Made by a program: the position numbers and the translations under genes
The notes under the pieces: generated by a model
The model's database searches: none
The model's input: only the letters and a program-made list of their open reading frames with translations
Told to the model about the DNA's origin: nothing
Assembly: GCA_013396525.1 (NCBI GenBank)
Contig: VWYX01000359.1
Span: forward strand, 184,858 to 248,857
Reading direction: 5' to 3'
DNA from: Chaetorhynchus papuensis
Lineage: Eukaryota; Chordata; Aves; Passeriformes; Rhipiduridae
DNA: 64,000 nt
In this document: positions 12,101-26,200 of the stretch, piece after piece
Layout of the letters: each line of letters opens with the position of its first letter
How positions within the stretch are numbered: position 1 is the stretch's first letter

Positions 12101-13763
12101 GGGGTGTTACTTCCAACACAAATATTTCTGCACAACCCAAAGCACATAGTAACTATTGCAGACCTGACTCTGAGGTCAGATGGAGACAATTAATCATTTA
12201 TTCCACTGGACTTGTTAGAATTGCAGAGAGACAAATGGGTTCATCAGAATTACAGCCCCTTAGCTGCAATAAATAAAAGATATATTCAAATCTGTGAGCA
12301 ATTTTCTATTACTTAATCTTTCATTTTCATTTCCCCACAAACTTTACCCAAATAGAAATTAAAAGCACTGTGGCTGAAACTGAGAGCTTCATGAGTCCAT
12401 AAAAGGCACAAGACTAATGTTCTCTATGTGAAGGCAAATTACACTTCTTTGTGTGCATTACAATACTTTTACAAGAGTTGCTACGTAAAAAGAAAATACT
12501 GATGATCATTTAACACAGTAAGAATTCACTTAAATGAACTGCCAGAAGAACAGAACTCTTAAAATAATTGATTTTTCCCCACATCAGATGAAAAATGCAT
12601 AACACTGTACAATGAAGTCCGTTTGAGCAAAAGTCATTTTCTGTCCATTAAAAGAAACATAAAATACATTGGGGTACTTAATTAAAAGTCTTAGAACCGA
12701 TTTGCACACCATAAATTTACCAAACACACACAAATTTAAGTAAAACACCTTAATGAATGCTTTTACTAAATCTATGGGTCCTCCCAAATATTTTATAAGT
12801 GTAGAAAATTTACATACACCTCAGTCCGAAGAACACCCCCGCCACTAAGAAATAAATTCATAACAGTTGCTGCCTCAGTGTTTCTGCCTGCATGCTGATG
12901 CCTTACATTTATGGAACGTATGGAGTGATTTGGAAATGACAGCTATCTCATGACAGGCAATACCAGCAGACAGCCTTGGGAAAAATCTATACTGACCTCA
13001 CCTCCATCCAGCACCTATTGACAGTTGTCACTCAAACTGTGATATCACATAAACACTTTCCGATCTGAGGCTTAAGTTTCCATAGTAGGGCAAAATCCTG
13101 TTAACTTCTGACCCACCTCTCAGACATCCTTTCTGCTGCATTCATGTTTGCAAACCGCTGACAGGTTTCTCAAGGCAGAGCATGTGTGCCTTGTGCAGCA
13201 CCCGCACTCCCTGCCCTCCGAGTTTCTTCCCTTAAACCCCGGACAGAAACTTGTTGCTAATCAAAGGTAAAGAAACCTGCACCTGAAAAAGACACAGAGC
13301 AATCCAGATAAAGAAATAGGATATTGCTTGAACGTATTCTATGAAAGACCTGGGGCATTTTTTCTACGTGGTCTCTTGCACCTTCTGCTACAGGTAGATC
13401 AGTTTTCCCTGTTACCTGTTCCTTTTTATTTCAATACTTCCGGTAGCTCCAAAATGCTGAGATGAAATAATGATGAACCACAAAACCACACTGTAGATAT
13501 CACCCAGATTATAAAGAGAGATGAGGAAACATAAAATCCTCTTCAATTAGAAAACTTAGGACCTCCATAAGAAGGCAGCAGGGAATGAAGTGTTCTCAGT
13601 GTTATAAAAAGAGTGATTTATCGCTGCAGCAAAGAAATTAATGTCCATATATCACAGCTGTTGATACAATATTGTAATGAGAGGTTTCAGAAACATGGAG
13701 TGTGGATGAGTGTCTATAACCACATCTATGTGCCCCTATGCAAAACTTGTGGTCATTTATAAC
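9126..13763. other. Non-coding, AT-rich, no gene seen
   Basis: I see no gene or named repeat. The frame at 11461-11751 (minus strand, 96 codons) contains a hydrophobic run resembling a membrane segment. It matches no family and has no supporting context, so I read it as chance. The CA-rich and T-rich tracts are short. Confidence 0.6.
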
Positions 13764-13797
13764 AAACTAAGGAATTCTCCAAACTAAGGAATTCTCC
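13764..13797. repeat. Perfect 17-bp tandem duplication
   Basis: AAACTAAGGAATTCTCC occurs twice head to tail, at 13764-13780 and 13781-13797, with no mismatch. The identity suggests a recent slippage or duplication event, or a collapsed or expanded repeat in the assembly. No larger array surrounds it. Confidence 0.9.
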
Positions 13798-16700
13798 AAA
13801 TTCTGTCAAACATTTAAAGAAAATAATATCAGTTTCTCTCCCTCTCCAGCACTTCAGTAACAACTGCTAAAGGCTCAATATTCCAACAAATCCACTAATA
13901 GCACAGCAAGTTTATACTCAAATATTCTAACGCCTTAATATAGCCTTTCTTGTATACCTTCTCCATCCTAAAAAAGTATATCTTACTTGAACAAAAAACA
14001 TGGATCTCTTGGCCTACATACAAAACATACCTCTAGATGAGTAATTTCTTTGCCTTTTGCTCTCTGACCCACATTATGGGTGTATTTCCAAGTTATGTTT
14101 TGCATTCTGAAACTAAATACAAAATGCAGAGGAATGGCTAGGAACTTCAGCCAGGTTTTTGAAGTGAACAGAAACTTAGTTTTGTAACTGAACTTTTGTA
14201 ATGCTTGTAATTCACAGGAACTGAGAAATAAGATCTGGTCTTTGTGAAACTGCAGTAGATATGGATCTAGAATGAAAGGCTGTCCTAGAAAATTAGAGAG
14301 AGTTTGGAGATATGGATTTATTCTTAAGGATATATTCCTTCCTGGATGTCAGGTGCCATTTGTCACACCCTGGATTTTGCTGTCCATCAGGATATAGGTG
14401 AAAAAAAAAATTTAAACTGCTTCATAGCTCAAGGAATTTAGGCAAGAGACATTTTTATACAATAGAGAAAGAAGTCACTATCCATTAACAAAGAATAAAA
14501 GATCCAGGCAAATCTATATTGGTGTGCATATGTACAGTGGCAGGATGCACAACACCACATTTCTTGAAGAAGTACTGTCGCAGAGTGTGCTGCAGCCCCA
14601 CTAAAAATATCACATGCTTTTGGCCTGCCTAGTTTGATGCAAGGGTGCAGAAATGTTTTTTGATTGCATCAGGGCTAGAGAGACACATAGCAACTTCTGA
14701 ACCTTCAGGTACCTTTAGTTCATTAATTCATTTACTCTGCTTTACTTGCGGGTTTGAAATTGCACTAAAGATGTAAAACAATCTCTTTCCAGGCTCTGGT
14801 TCTGAAATTGATATCACATGGCCAGAGTGCTTTGTCCACACCAAGCCCCAAGGACTTCTCCATGGCTCCAGGCAGAGTGCCATCAGTTTGCCTACAGGCT
14901 GCTGGCTGGCAGAGCAGATCTCAGGGACACTGACACTACCAAGAGGTGCCATTAAATAAAAGGTACACAAGCCTTTTCCCCCTTTTCTCTTGGGATAGCT
15001 CAGAAAGAGGCAGAGCAGCTGCACAACGAGACTGCCATAACATCCACCGACCCACTGCTGAGGGTCACACCTGACCCTGGGCCACCACCCACTGCTGGCC
15101 CCAGACAGACATTGCTCTCTTCTCCCTCCACCCCGTGGGCCTCCCACAGCTGGAAGTGGGAAGCTGGTGCCAGTGCACTGCTGTTTCATTGAATGTATTC
15201 ATGTACAGTGGGGTACCAAAATCATCCAAACTGATTTGTCTGGGAGCTTTGGCATCCGTTGCGTCAGGCTGGTTTGCACTCCCTAAATTCAGCTTCTCTG
15301 AGGTGCAAGTACTTGTGTGACTGGAAACACGAACCCATGAAAGTGCAGCGGCCCCTGAAGTTTAGTAAGAAAGATAAGCTTGACATTTATCCATTTTCAG
15401 GATACTCTGGAGCTCTGTGTTGGTTTGTTGATATGACCTCCCTGAAATGTTGATGCTGAGCCATTAAAAAAATAAAATGTATGGTTGCAATGACAAATCT
15501 GCTCTGTATGATGTCTGTTGGGCCAACAGTAGCACTTGTGGATTCTCTGGGATGTTGTCACTACTACATGGCATCTGCCAAAAACATACAGGGAAAACAG
15601 GGATAGAACGGAGGTTGTCTAATGCTGTTCAGTGTCTGTGACAGAAAATTATATAATTCTCAGGCATCTATTATGAACCATGAACTACAGGCAGTGAGGT
15701 ACTGATGTCAGAGAGATCATTTCTAATTCCCTCTCTACATATACACACATTTATTTTATGTATCTAAAATAAGAAAAATACACACACATATGTAAATATA
15801 TATAAAAACTATATAAAATATGGGACGGATTCCAGGAGTGTCACCACAGTCTAAGTGATTAATTACAAGAAAGTAGAAGCCAACTGAAAAGAGACATAGA
15901 ACATATCCTATTCCTATTTTCCCTTCCCACGCAGTCTGGTGCTGTTAATTTAATTTTCGTAATTTAGTAACAATTACAGATGCAAATCTGACAGTGTGTA
16001 AAAACCAAAATTAGGAAGCAAATAGTAATGGTTGGGTTGGTACCAACATCAAATGGTGCCTTTAACATCACATCTGGTTTGTGATCTGAGAGGAGTACCT
16101 CTGCAGGGAGAGGCATTCACAATCATCTTTGAAAGTAGGATGAAGATTCTCATTATCAGGGAATTTATCTGCTAGCAGTAAATTATGAGCTGAAGGAACA
16201 CCTTCCTCAGTACTGCAGGAGCCAGACATGAAATTAGGAGGATGTGGTGATGTTAGGCCAGGTGCTGCATGACTCCACAAACCTCTTACTCAGTTTTATA
16301 CAGCAGGGACACTTTGTGGGAATTAAAGGTCTTGGTATGTCTAGCAGAAAGAGAGCAAGGGTGGAAATAAATGATGTTTCCTAACGTGTCATTGTTAGTA
16401 GACACCAGGGAGACAAAAGGGTTGCTTAAGCTGGAGGACAGTGATCGTATATTAAGAAATGGGTGATAGGCCAAATAACTTTAGTCTGCAAACTGGAGCT
16501 AAGTTTCTGAGGCTCAGAGATCTATGAATCCTGAGCTGCCTTCCAGTAGGAGGACAAGCAACCCAATTTTCTTTCCACCTTATCATGTGGTTTTATTATA
16601 TTTTTAAACAGAGCAATATGAAATAGATACCTATGGTAGTACAGAACTGTTTCAGAAGCCAAGAGCTTCTTCTAGCCCGGTATCCCTACAAAGGGAGAAG

Positions 16701-19700
16701 GAGGAAGAGTGTAAAATAGTGCATGGCTACAATTTACCATGAGAACACATGATTCTTGTTAAACAGCTTGACAAGAATATTGTGGTTTGGGAGACAGAAG
16801 GGGCAGGGTTCTTGAGGGTCACATTGCTTTGCAGCCCAGGGCATGTGGTGGCCTCAAGCTTTATGAACGCTCACTACCACGGGGTCTATTATCTGCCAGG
16901 CGCCACTGATGCCTGAATTATTGTATTTCAATAAAAATTGCAGCTTTGGTACTTAACCCAATAACTGGATTGTTGCATTCCCTTCCCACGCTGAATTGGC
17001 ATCAGCAAAGAAGGGGAAAGCAGGGTGGCTGCCCCCATCCTCCCCCCCTCAGCAGACACATGTAGGGCAGCTCTGGGCTCAGAGAGGCCAGGGACAGAGT
17101 AAGTTCACTTGGTGATGAACGCTGAGAATGCACGGCCACAAACCACAGAAACATCCATGCCAGGCACAAAGTATAAAATGCAGCCTGATTGGAGGTAGAG
17201 TGGAGACACTGTATTGGGGGGAGGCAGAGATAGGCTGAGGAACCCCCAGAAATTAAAAAAAACCCCCCAAAAATAAATAATTAAAGAATTCTCTATAAAC
17301 TAACAATGTGCTGTAGAAACCTAGAAGAAAACAAAAAAAGCAACCACCAAAGCATGCTGCTTACAAATGCCTCTATGGTTGTAGACTCATTACTCATTTA
17401 TATATGAAGTGAAAAATATTAAGATAAATGATGCTATTTACTGCCATGATGCACCTAACATCAAAACAGATGTGTATTTTCAATGTTGGGTGCATTAAAC
17501 ACATTATCCAACTTTCAAAATACAATAAGTGATTTATGCTAGAGGTTGAATATGCTCAAGCAGCAACTAAAAATGTAATAGGAAAAAAAACCCAAACAAC
17601 CCAGAGCAGATCAGCACAACTAAGATATAAAGGCAGCCAGAAAGCTCAGAATTAACCACAAAACTGGAAGGTAAAAATCATATAAATCCTTACTTTTGGG
17701 TATCTTGGGCAAAATCAATATTTTCTAAAAAAGGTTCACAATGTATTCCAGTATTTAATCTGTTGTTCTGGCATTTAGAGACACAAACTTATTTGCCAAA
17801 CAAGAAAAAAACATTTACAGTATTTGTACTTTGTCAGAGGATCCAGCAAAAGTATATTTTCTAAAAAATGCATAAGCCAAAATTTCTGGAGTCAAGCATA
17901 GTGTTTTCCAACCTTGGATTTTCCATATTAAAATCACAACAAAATATCCATCCCCTCACAACACATCCCAAAGGGGACACACATTTCTCCCTTAACGGGG
18001 GGAGAAAAGAAAATGACCACCTTTTTTAGATAGGCTTCCCCAAATTTGACTACAAGATAAAGAAAAAAAGAACTACAGCCATTCTGCTTACCTTAATAAC
18101 CTTGTCAAAAAACAAGTTTGTCCCAGCTCAATTAACCAGCCTGGGCACAGGGGGATGCCCTTGGTGTGATAGCTCACTCTGAGGAGACTGGAAGAATATT
18201 TTCAGGAGAAACTTTAGCTGCTGGCAGCAAAGTGGTTCCACCCTGGCCGGCTCAGCTCGATCAGAAGGGCTTTCCTTCCTCATTAAACAGCACCTGATCA
18301 GGATAAGGAAAAGCAGGTTGAAGCTTATACACATTTACCTCCCAATCAGTGTTGAAGCACCTGGAATCATTTTAGCCCTGATTTGGAGCCACTTGTCAGC
18401 CAGAGCAGTTGGCTGGTGCTCAGGCTGTATGCAAAGAACAGAGATGGCCGGAGCCTACATTTAATGTGTGGGCAGTGAGCAGCCTCAGGGGTGAGCTCCC
18501 TTATGAGGAGCTGTGGCTCTGCCTTAGGGTTACTCTGGTGGATATGGGGATAATGGCTGCAGGGTGGGAGGTCTTCACGTCTGCTCTCTGAAAACTGGGA
18601 AAGGAATCAGCTTGGAAAGGGCTTAGCCACTGTTTGGGTACTCTGTTAAGGGCATTGAGAGAGAAAGAAGGGGTTTTAAAACAAACTAGGGAGCTCCAGT
18701 GTATTGTGGGGATTTAAGAAAAAATCATCGTATCATACAGTAGTAGCATAACCGTCTTTGACATGCAAGAGTTGTCCTGAGTTTACAAACTGTGCTCAGT
18801 GATATTAAAAATCTGGGTTTGTTTTTAAGATGCAAAGGAACAAGGCTGCCAATATGCAGGAAATAGTTCCAAGAACAATTTGCTTCATTAGCCATGGGTC
18901 TGAGGCCCCGTCTGAGAACATATCATCACCTCGGGGGCAAGGAGAGGCAGATCGGGTGAAAGCCTAGGAATGCTCACCAGCTGGACCACCAAAACAGGCA
19001 GCAGGTGGCCGGGAAGCAGCTTGCTGAAGGTGCAGCTGCTTGGCTCTGCCTAGTGGGAAGAGCTGTCCTGGGAAGGCATGCTGGAAAAGCGCTCCTGCAG
19101 GAGGGCAGCGCTGTGTCAGGGAGAGTTTGTAGGACTGGCCAGGCCTGGGCGGTGAGGACAGCTTGTGTGACCCTTCCCAGAGCCACTGAGGGGCTGTGCA
19201 GTCACCCAGGAGGGCACTGCCCTCAGGAAATGCTTTCTGGTCTTGCTTCCAGTAACAAATTACTTCCTAGGGGACTCCCTGTGGAGGAATATCCTTCGTA
19301 CTGAGAGTTCAGTCGCCAGCACCCAGTCGGAGGTAGGATGTGAGCTTGCTCCCCTCACACTCTCACTTTGCCTTGCTGACTCCTAAAGGGTCTCAGTCCC
19401 TTTGTGCTGCATTACGTTGCTGCACCCTCTGGTGCCAGAGGCCGAAGGACACATGAGAGTTTGGAAAACCTGAACATCCAAGTGACTTCTCTCTGGCCTG
19501 GCTCAGATACTCAAAAGCATTTGCTTCTTGGAAGCAGAAATTCCTCTTCTCCTCATGGTATGCCTAATGCTGGAGCACACAGACCTTTGTTGTCTCGCAG
19601 AACAAGAAATAGATTCAGTTTTATTTGTTCTTCAATAAAATCTACATGGAAGCAGGTGTAAGCTGGAGAGATCTGCAGCTCCTGATGCTGCTCTTGGCTG

Positions 19701-20142
19701 AAAGAAAGTGCCTCAGCTGCTGCTTTCATAAACCTGCTGACCAGTTTAGGACCCAGAATTAGAGCTGGGCTGGTGAAAGACTGATGAATAATTTGGGTAA
19801 AACTTTTTCAAATTAGAATAAAAGATTTCTGATTGCTTCTTCAAGACCATGTTTATGCATGCTCCCAGCTGCCCCTTGCAGCTCATTTCTCATGCAAAAG
19901 CATGAAGGGAAAAAACAAACCAAAATTATTCTAGCTACTCTCCCTTCAGGTTTTCAAAGGTGATTTTATGAGTGTCCTTTCTAACTGTAAACACCAGGAG
20001 GGCAATCAGATAGGGGAGTGTTGGAGACCATGTGAAATGCTTGGTGGCTACCCAGCACCAAGGAAGTCTGAGATAAATATACAAGGCACAAGACTAGCTA
20101 GAGATAAGACTAGCTGGTGTTACTTGAGGATAGAGTCAGTCG
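13798..20142. other. Non-coding, no gene seen
   Basis: The DNA is mostly AT-rich and unique-looking. It holds a mixed CA/TA low-complexity stretch at about 15736-15822. A more GC-rich segment at about 18900-19450 contains overlapping open frames on both strands (70 and 99 codons) that mirror each other and look non-coding. A short block around 16905-16975 has the even, AT-rich texture of conserved non-coding DNA, but nothing decisive. Confidence 0.55.
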
Positions 20143-20350
20143 AATAGAATCACAGAATCATTTAGGTTGGAAAAGACCTGTAAGAGCATTGTGCCCAACC
20201 ATTAACCCAGCACTGCCAAGACCAGCACTAAACCATGTCCCGAAGTGCCACATCTAGACACCTTTTAAGTACCTCCAGGGTGGGTGACTCAACCACTTCC
20301 CTGGGCAGCCTGTTCCAGTGCTTGACAACCCTTTCAGTGGAGAAACTTCC
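20143..20350 (-). repeat. CR1 LINE 3' fragment
   Basis: On the plus strand the copy begins with AATAGAATCACAGAATCATT and AGGTTGGAAAAGACC. It runs through CACTGCCAAGACCAGCACTA and ACTTCCCTGGGCAGCCTGTT, and stops at GAGAAACTTCC. This is the reverse complement of the terminal 200 bp of an avian CR1, with the 3' end repeat (AGAATCACAGAATCAT in this orientation) intact at the left. It is 5'-truncated, carries only the extreme C-terminal coding part of ORF2 plus the 3' UTR, and is dead. It is better preserved than the copies at 2280 and 50761. Confidence 0.95.
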
Positions 20351-22997
20351 CCAGTAGGCATAGAAGGACATACCCCATCTCTATGGCCAGCTTTTAATAG
20401 CAGCCATTCACTCTGCTGGGGTTAGTAGAGACAATGTGTTGTTGAAGTGTGTCAGCATCCAGCTTAATCTTTTCTATACAAATCTGTATATACTGCATTT
20501 TTCTTGTAACATTTTAAACTCATTATTTTGTCTCTAAGATCGGGCTCTGCTTTATACTGCTAGTGTCAGACCTTGGGGTCAGCAAAAACATTATTAGCAG
20601 GGTATTCTGAAATCCTATCAATGCAGGGAAGAAAAACCTAACAAATCCTTAAAATAATTGGCAGCATTCAGAAAACATTGTATGATGCACCTCTATAAGC
20701 ATACCTTTCAAAACCTGTCTATTATTCCTTAATATTTGGGCCAGGCCTTGCAGAGCAGATAAAGCCTTGAAGAATTCACTTTCCATGCAGGAATATTTGT
20801 CAGACTTCTGAGCCAAAACCTGTACATTGAGAAGCACAGCGAGCCATGTCATGCAGACACCTGTAATGGATGAGCTAGATGTAACACATGTTCTATAAGA
20901 TTTGGTGTACAGCTGGCTTTTGACTTGCTCTGTATTAAGTTTCATTCTCCTGCAATTTTGCAGCTGATATGAATAAAATTTTTTAAATTATTCGTTCTAC
21001 CATTCTTCTCCATAATATTCACAAACAAGTTTTCCTCCTTTCAGATTTCACCTCTTACTTCACCCTCAGTCCAACAAAAAAACTGCAGACACAAGACTAA
21101 TGGAATTAACCCCAACCCTAGAGTTACTAACATTTAAACAGCATTATCTGGGTGTGTAAGTTCACACCTCAGTGAGGAATAGGGTGAAACATGGAGAATT
21201 GCCATATTTGCAGCTGCTACTAGCTGACATGGCAGCAGGGCAGATTGCTGTGGGGACAGTGCTACATCTGCTGCCCTGTTTATGGCAATGAACCAGACTC
21301 TCTCCACTGCTCCAGCTCCCTTGTGCTGCTCACATACTGCAAAGGGATGCTAATAAGGCCACAAATAGCTCATAAAGAATTAAGATTTTGAAGGAAAAAA
21401 GGAAATCACACTCACCTAAGCGTGCCAGACTTGAGTTTCCTTCACGTGGGTCCTTCTCTTATTCACATTGTGTGATGAAGGGTAAATGTTGGGAATGGTG
21501 GTGTATAGCTACAGCTATCCACTAATGGTCTATTCCAAAATTACAGTTCAGCACAACTTGGTAATTACTGTTATCCACGGGAGGGAGCAAAATGCCTTTA
21601 AAGCAGCTCTTAGGAATATACTGAAGGGAGTCCTCACACAGGAAAGAATTTAACCCCAAAGCTTTTGAAAAGCAAAAAAAGACAAAACCTTTGATCTTGA
21701 TCATTTGCTACGGCCTGAGTGCACAGCTCAGGGCAGAAGCATGGCCTCTGCTATCTTCAGAGCCTGGAGTGGCTGCATGCCAAGCAAGTGCTCTGCAGTC
21801 CAAGCATAAGGACGGCTCTAAATAACACCGGCTACCAACAGCCCAGAGGGCAGGAGTGCAAGAGCTGAGCGCAAACTGGGGCAAGCAGCACCATTGCCAT
21901 GCATCCTATTTTGGCAGCAAAGTGAGGTGTTGATTTTGAGAATGCCATCTCTAAGTTGTCTCTCAAAATAATATAATCCTCTTATTTCCTGCTTCACCAG
22001 TTTTAAGGTCGCTTTGGTCTTCTGGGGCAGTGTAAAGCTGTTGTGGCTCCACAGGGGAAAATCTTGGCTATTCCTCTTAGAGCAAAGCTTGACTGTCTGA
22101 GATGTTGTAGAAAGGAACATGAATCTCAGTAACCCTCTGAAAGTGCAGTATACACAAATAATCTTTGTGCCTGCAATTCTCTCCTGGCCTGGATGCTAAG
22201 GCAGTTTTTAATGAGGATTTGGCTCTGAGTGCATGTTTCCATGAAATGCTTACAATCTTCTTTTCCAGCCCCCACAATAATACCTATGTGCACAAAAATA
22301 ATAAAGTCCCATGCACAAATATGCAGAACCACATGCCAGTTCTCCAGCTTTCCAGCCCTTCCAAGGGCTCCAACTGAGTGGCATTAGAGAGGGGGCAGGA
22401 GGATGGCTAAGATGCTGACACGCAGAACAAGGAGCAAAGGACGTATTGAAACGCTTTGTCAGGTTGGATCTTTATTCTGGCACTGAAGACAGAGCTATAG
22501 GCTGACAGAAAGTGTTTATGACCCGGGCAGCGAGAAGACAACAGTGAAAGGATCAAGGCCTGTTAAACCAGGATACAGCTGTCCCCAGAGAACTTGATCC
22601 TGGCCAACGGGCTTTGGCAAGGAACAGTTCACATGCAATAGCTGTGTTTTGCTGTGGATGATTTCCTAAATCCCAGCTTAAAGTAGTTAAGTGCTCTACT
22701 CCCCCTCACATGATGATCTCTCAGTCTGATAAGTCTAAGGGAAAGGGATGCAAAAATAACTAAAAATTAGGTTTTATCTGGTTTTTGGATACATCTATTT
22801 TCACTGTGGAAAGAAATATATAGGGAATAGATGTACATCACCTTTTTGCTTCCATGAGTGTAAACAAAATTACGGGAGATGGCAGGAAAACAAAAAAAGC
22901 ATTTTGGAATGAGGAAGAGAGAAAACTGCAAAAACCAGTTCATTCATTGTAAAATTAAGAAGTCTAATGATGACAAAAGTACTCAGAGAAGATGCAA
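20351..22997. other. Non-coding, no gene seen
   Basis: The stretch is unique-looking. Short frames on both strands at 21818-22377 overlap in different phases and have no recognisable product. No RNA gene or microsatellite of note was seen. Confidence 0.6.
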
Positions 22998-23233
22998 CAT
23001 AGAATCACAGAATATGCCAAGTTGGAAGGGATCAGTCAGGATTGAGTCCAACCCCTGGCCCTGCACAGGATACCCCAAGAGTCACACCATGTGCCTGAGT
23101 GCTGTCCAAATACTTCTTGAACTCTGTCAGGCCTGGTTCTGCAACCACCTCCTTGGGGAGCCCATTCCAGTGCCCAGCCACACTCTGGGTGGAGAACCTT
23201 TTCCTGATATGCAACCGAAACCTGCCCCGACTC
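22998..23233 (-). repeat. CR1 LINE 3' fragment
   Basis: The plus strand starts with CATAGAATCACAGAATATGC and AAGTTGGAAGGGATCAG. It continues through CAGGCCTGGTTCTGCAACCA and CCTTGGGGAGCCCATTCCAG and ends in a segment reading TTTTCCTGATATGC. This is the complement of the CR1 3' end. Minus-strand translation at 23032-23214 gives GHWNGLPKEVV and LTEFKKYLDS, the CR1 ORF2 C-terminus. The 3' tail is intact on the left and the 5' truncation point lies about 12 bp from an (AAAT)n microsatellite. A CR1 subfamily different from the 20143 copy is likely, because the coding end and 3' UTR differ. Confidence 0.95.
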
Positions 23234-23244
23234 AGACTAGTGCC

Positions 23245-23266
23245 ATAAATAAATAAATAAATAAAT
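23245..23266. repeat. (AAAT)n microsatellite
   Basis: About five units of AAAT follow the truncated 5' edge of the neighbouring CR1 copy. Such A-rich runs are common LINE insertion targets, or arise by slippage. Length polymorphism is likely. Confidence 0.9.
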
Positions 23267-26200
23267 TGAATTCACTGACTTCTGAAAAACTGTCATTATC
23301 CTTAAGAAATGAGTGATAGCAAAGCATTAAAGTAACGCTACAAGGTTTTTCTGTACTTACAGGAAAAATAAAATGAGTGAACATTTCTGTGCAGGAAAAT
23401 ACAATCTTCCAAAATGAGTATTTGTATTTCAGGGAGATGCAAAACATGAATGAAGAGGATCAGGAAGTAGAAGTGTCCACATCAACAAAATGGACCCTCA
23501 CAGGAATAAAGCTACCTGGAAGGGTCCAAAAGGTGGCTGTCTGTGCAGCTCAGTCACTTATTGGTGCAAAGTCTTTGTGACCAGAAAACCCTTTGACATT
23601 AACAATTCTACTGGGCAGTGACAGTGACATCAAGTGGATGCATTAGTGAATTAAACAACTGAGTAACTCTGATACATGAGAAGCTGTATTCTAGTAATGA
23701 TTCATCTGAAAAGTGCTTCTACCAAAAGACAGATTGAAAAGTGATTTGCCCTTTGAGGGACTCTTTGTGTTCATGTGTACATCATCCCCTCCCTCCATCT
23801 TCATATGAAGGGTAACTCCCACTATTTTTACTTGAACAGAAGAAATTGGGAAATTTTCCAAAGAGGCTGAGAAAAGGGTAAAAAATTGGAAGCTTCATCC
23901 TTCCAGATACAAATAGCAACAGTTCATGAATGCAGAATTAGTTTGGGAAAACTCAGATGCATAAAATAAGGCTGCCCCAGGCTGTTTTAGCTTCTTCACA
24001 ACAATGCTGTAGTACTTATTTAGTTATCCAGTAATGCCAAGCAGCTGCTGATGACTTCATTATCCACGAAGTATGCATGCATGCACCCCAAGTGAGTCCA
24101 CTGCAAATGTACTCGCATCATTAAATTTGGAGTAAGGCACCAAAGCATTTTAAAAACACATTGGGACTCCTTAATGAAAAGACTTTTTTTCCTCTATGTG
24201 GGTGAAAATATTCAAATGCACAACCTTCAGCACAGCTTTATTTTGGGATAAAACCACACCATTTTCACCATGAAGGTGGTGGCAGTGTCTCTTTTATCTT
24301 CATCTGCCGACACCCCTGTTTCAACCGTATACTCCCATGTGACCAATACTCCCATTTCAGCCTAAGTGCCTGCCACTCACTGGAACTTTTCTTTATTAGA
24401 ACATTTTATTAGAGGGCTGGTACTGCTTGCTCAGCACTGCTGGAGTAGTGCCTTGCAAGTGAAATCAACAACGATGCTCAAGTGTGTAGTGGACTTGGTG
24501 GAATACCCACACTCTCTTTTGGTAGTTAAAAACAGGCTTGCATTTTATCTTGATTTCTGTCAGTGTCAGCCCGCTCACGACAAAGGAAAACTAAGTGTTT
24601 TAAACCCAGATTAGCTGGTGACACAACCTTTGGTGGCATGGCCCAATAAAATGCAGTCCAGATGTCAGTAAAATCTTTTTGGACCATTTCTGTTGCCTGC
24701 AGCTTACACCACACAGCCGGTGTGTGAATATCTCTTTGATTTATGTGGATGGAAGTCTACAGAAATGCAAAATCTTACATTAGAGTGAAGTATCCTCATG
24801 TTTCCCCCATGGAAGGTGTGGCAACGAGGAGCTGCACTGCCAGCCAGCAGCATCCTCCAGGTATTAAGCAAACATCTCCAGAGACTCTTGCCTGCCCTAG
24901 GGTTTTACGGAGGTGCCAGGGTGATTTCCCAATATCCCCATCTAATAGCTACTAAAACCATTCCTAGGACAAGGTTAGTGTTTTTGGCCATGGAAAGTTT
25001 AGGACTTTTCCATTATGATGAATCTTTGCTCCCTGGTCTTCTCCAAGGTACCAGTCAAGATCTCCTGGGAGACACACAGGAGAAGAGGTTTTCCCTACTT
25101 CAGGTTGCCCTGCGCAGCTAGGGTGGCTCCCAGCCTTGCTCCCCTTTGGGATGAGAGCACACAAAAAAGCAGATGAGAGTGCCAACAAAGGAAGGATTTT
25201 TTGTTTTGACTGGTGCCGTGATGGCTCTTTCATTCAGCTTTTACCCTTAGAAACAGCATTCTGTTAGACTGTACACCTTCTGTAAAAGAACAAATGTCTG
25301 TCTTTGCCCACTTCTGTACATACATCCTCTGTCTCCTCAGAGGCCCATGCTCCTCATCACAGAGGTGCCCAGCCTTTGCTGAAGCAAAGTGACTATACTG
25401 AAAATCAAAAGTAGAGTAACACCCTCTGTGCTTCAGCTTCCAAGACCAATTACCATCTGCTCTTGAAGAAATGCCAAGAGGAAATTAGAAATATTTTTAA
25501 AAACCCCACACCTTACCTTTATAACTTACTGTGAATGTATTGCTGCTGCAGATGTATAGGTGACAGTGGGAGTTAATATTCTTTGTCACTTCAGAAAAAA
25601 ACTTCAGAGAAGTGTACAGTAGCTCTTGTCTTACTGTTGATGAGATCCTTGTAAAGGATTTCTTTATGAAAGGGTATGGAGAAAAATAGAATGCAAATCC
25701 TGCTGCAAGCAAACCTGAGATTACTTGCTTAAGGTACAATTTAGGTTTCTGGGAAAAAAAAAAAAAAAAGGAGAAACAATTTTTCTATTATAGAACTGCA
25801 AACCATTTGCTGGAATGCTTTCAAGACCAGTGCTAGCGTTTCCCTATTCAAACCTAGATGAACAAGTTTTATTCCCTCCAAAACCATTGTAATGTGCCTA
25901 GGCCAGGAAAACACTGAAAAGCCAAAACATTTGTACAACTTCAGTATAACTGGAGAATAATTAGTACATAGGTAAATAATAGAGTGTGCTAATGCAATGT
26001 AAACCTGCACAAGATCTGTGTTTTGTAGTACAGATTTCACGTCAATGTCAAAGGAAGAATAATGCCTAACAATTAGAGTTTGTGATGCTGTCACTGGAGG
26101 AAAGGATTTCATTGCATGTCTACAGGGATTGTCTTATCAGGCCATTTGGATGCAAGATCGTGATGGTAAAACTATTCCACTGTATGCCTAGCCCCTCTGA

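Noticed and set aside
25741..26112. 123-codon minus-strand frame with hydrophobic segments
   Set aside because: It ends in phenylalanines encoded by a homopolymer and matches no membrane-protein family I know.
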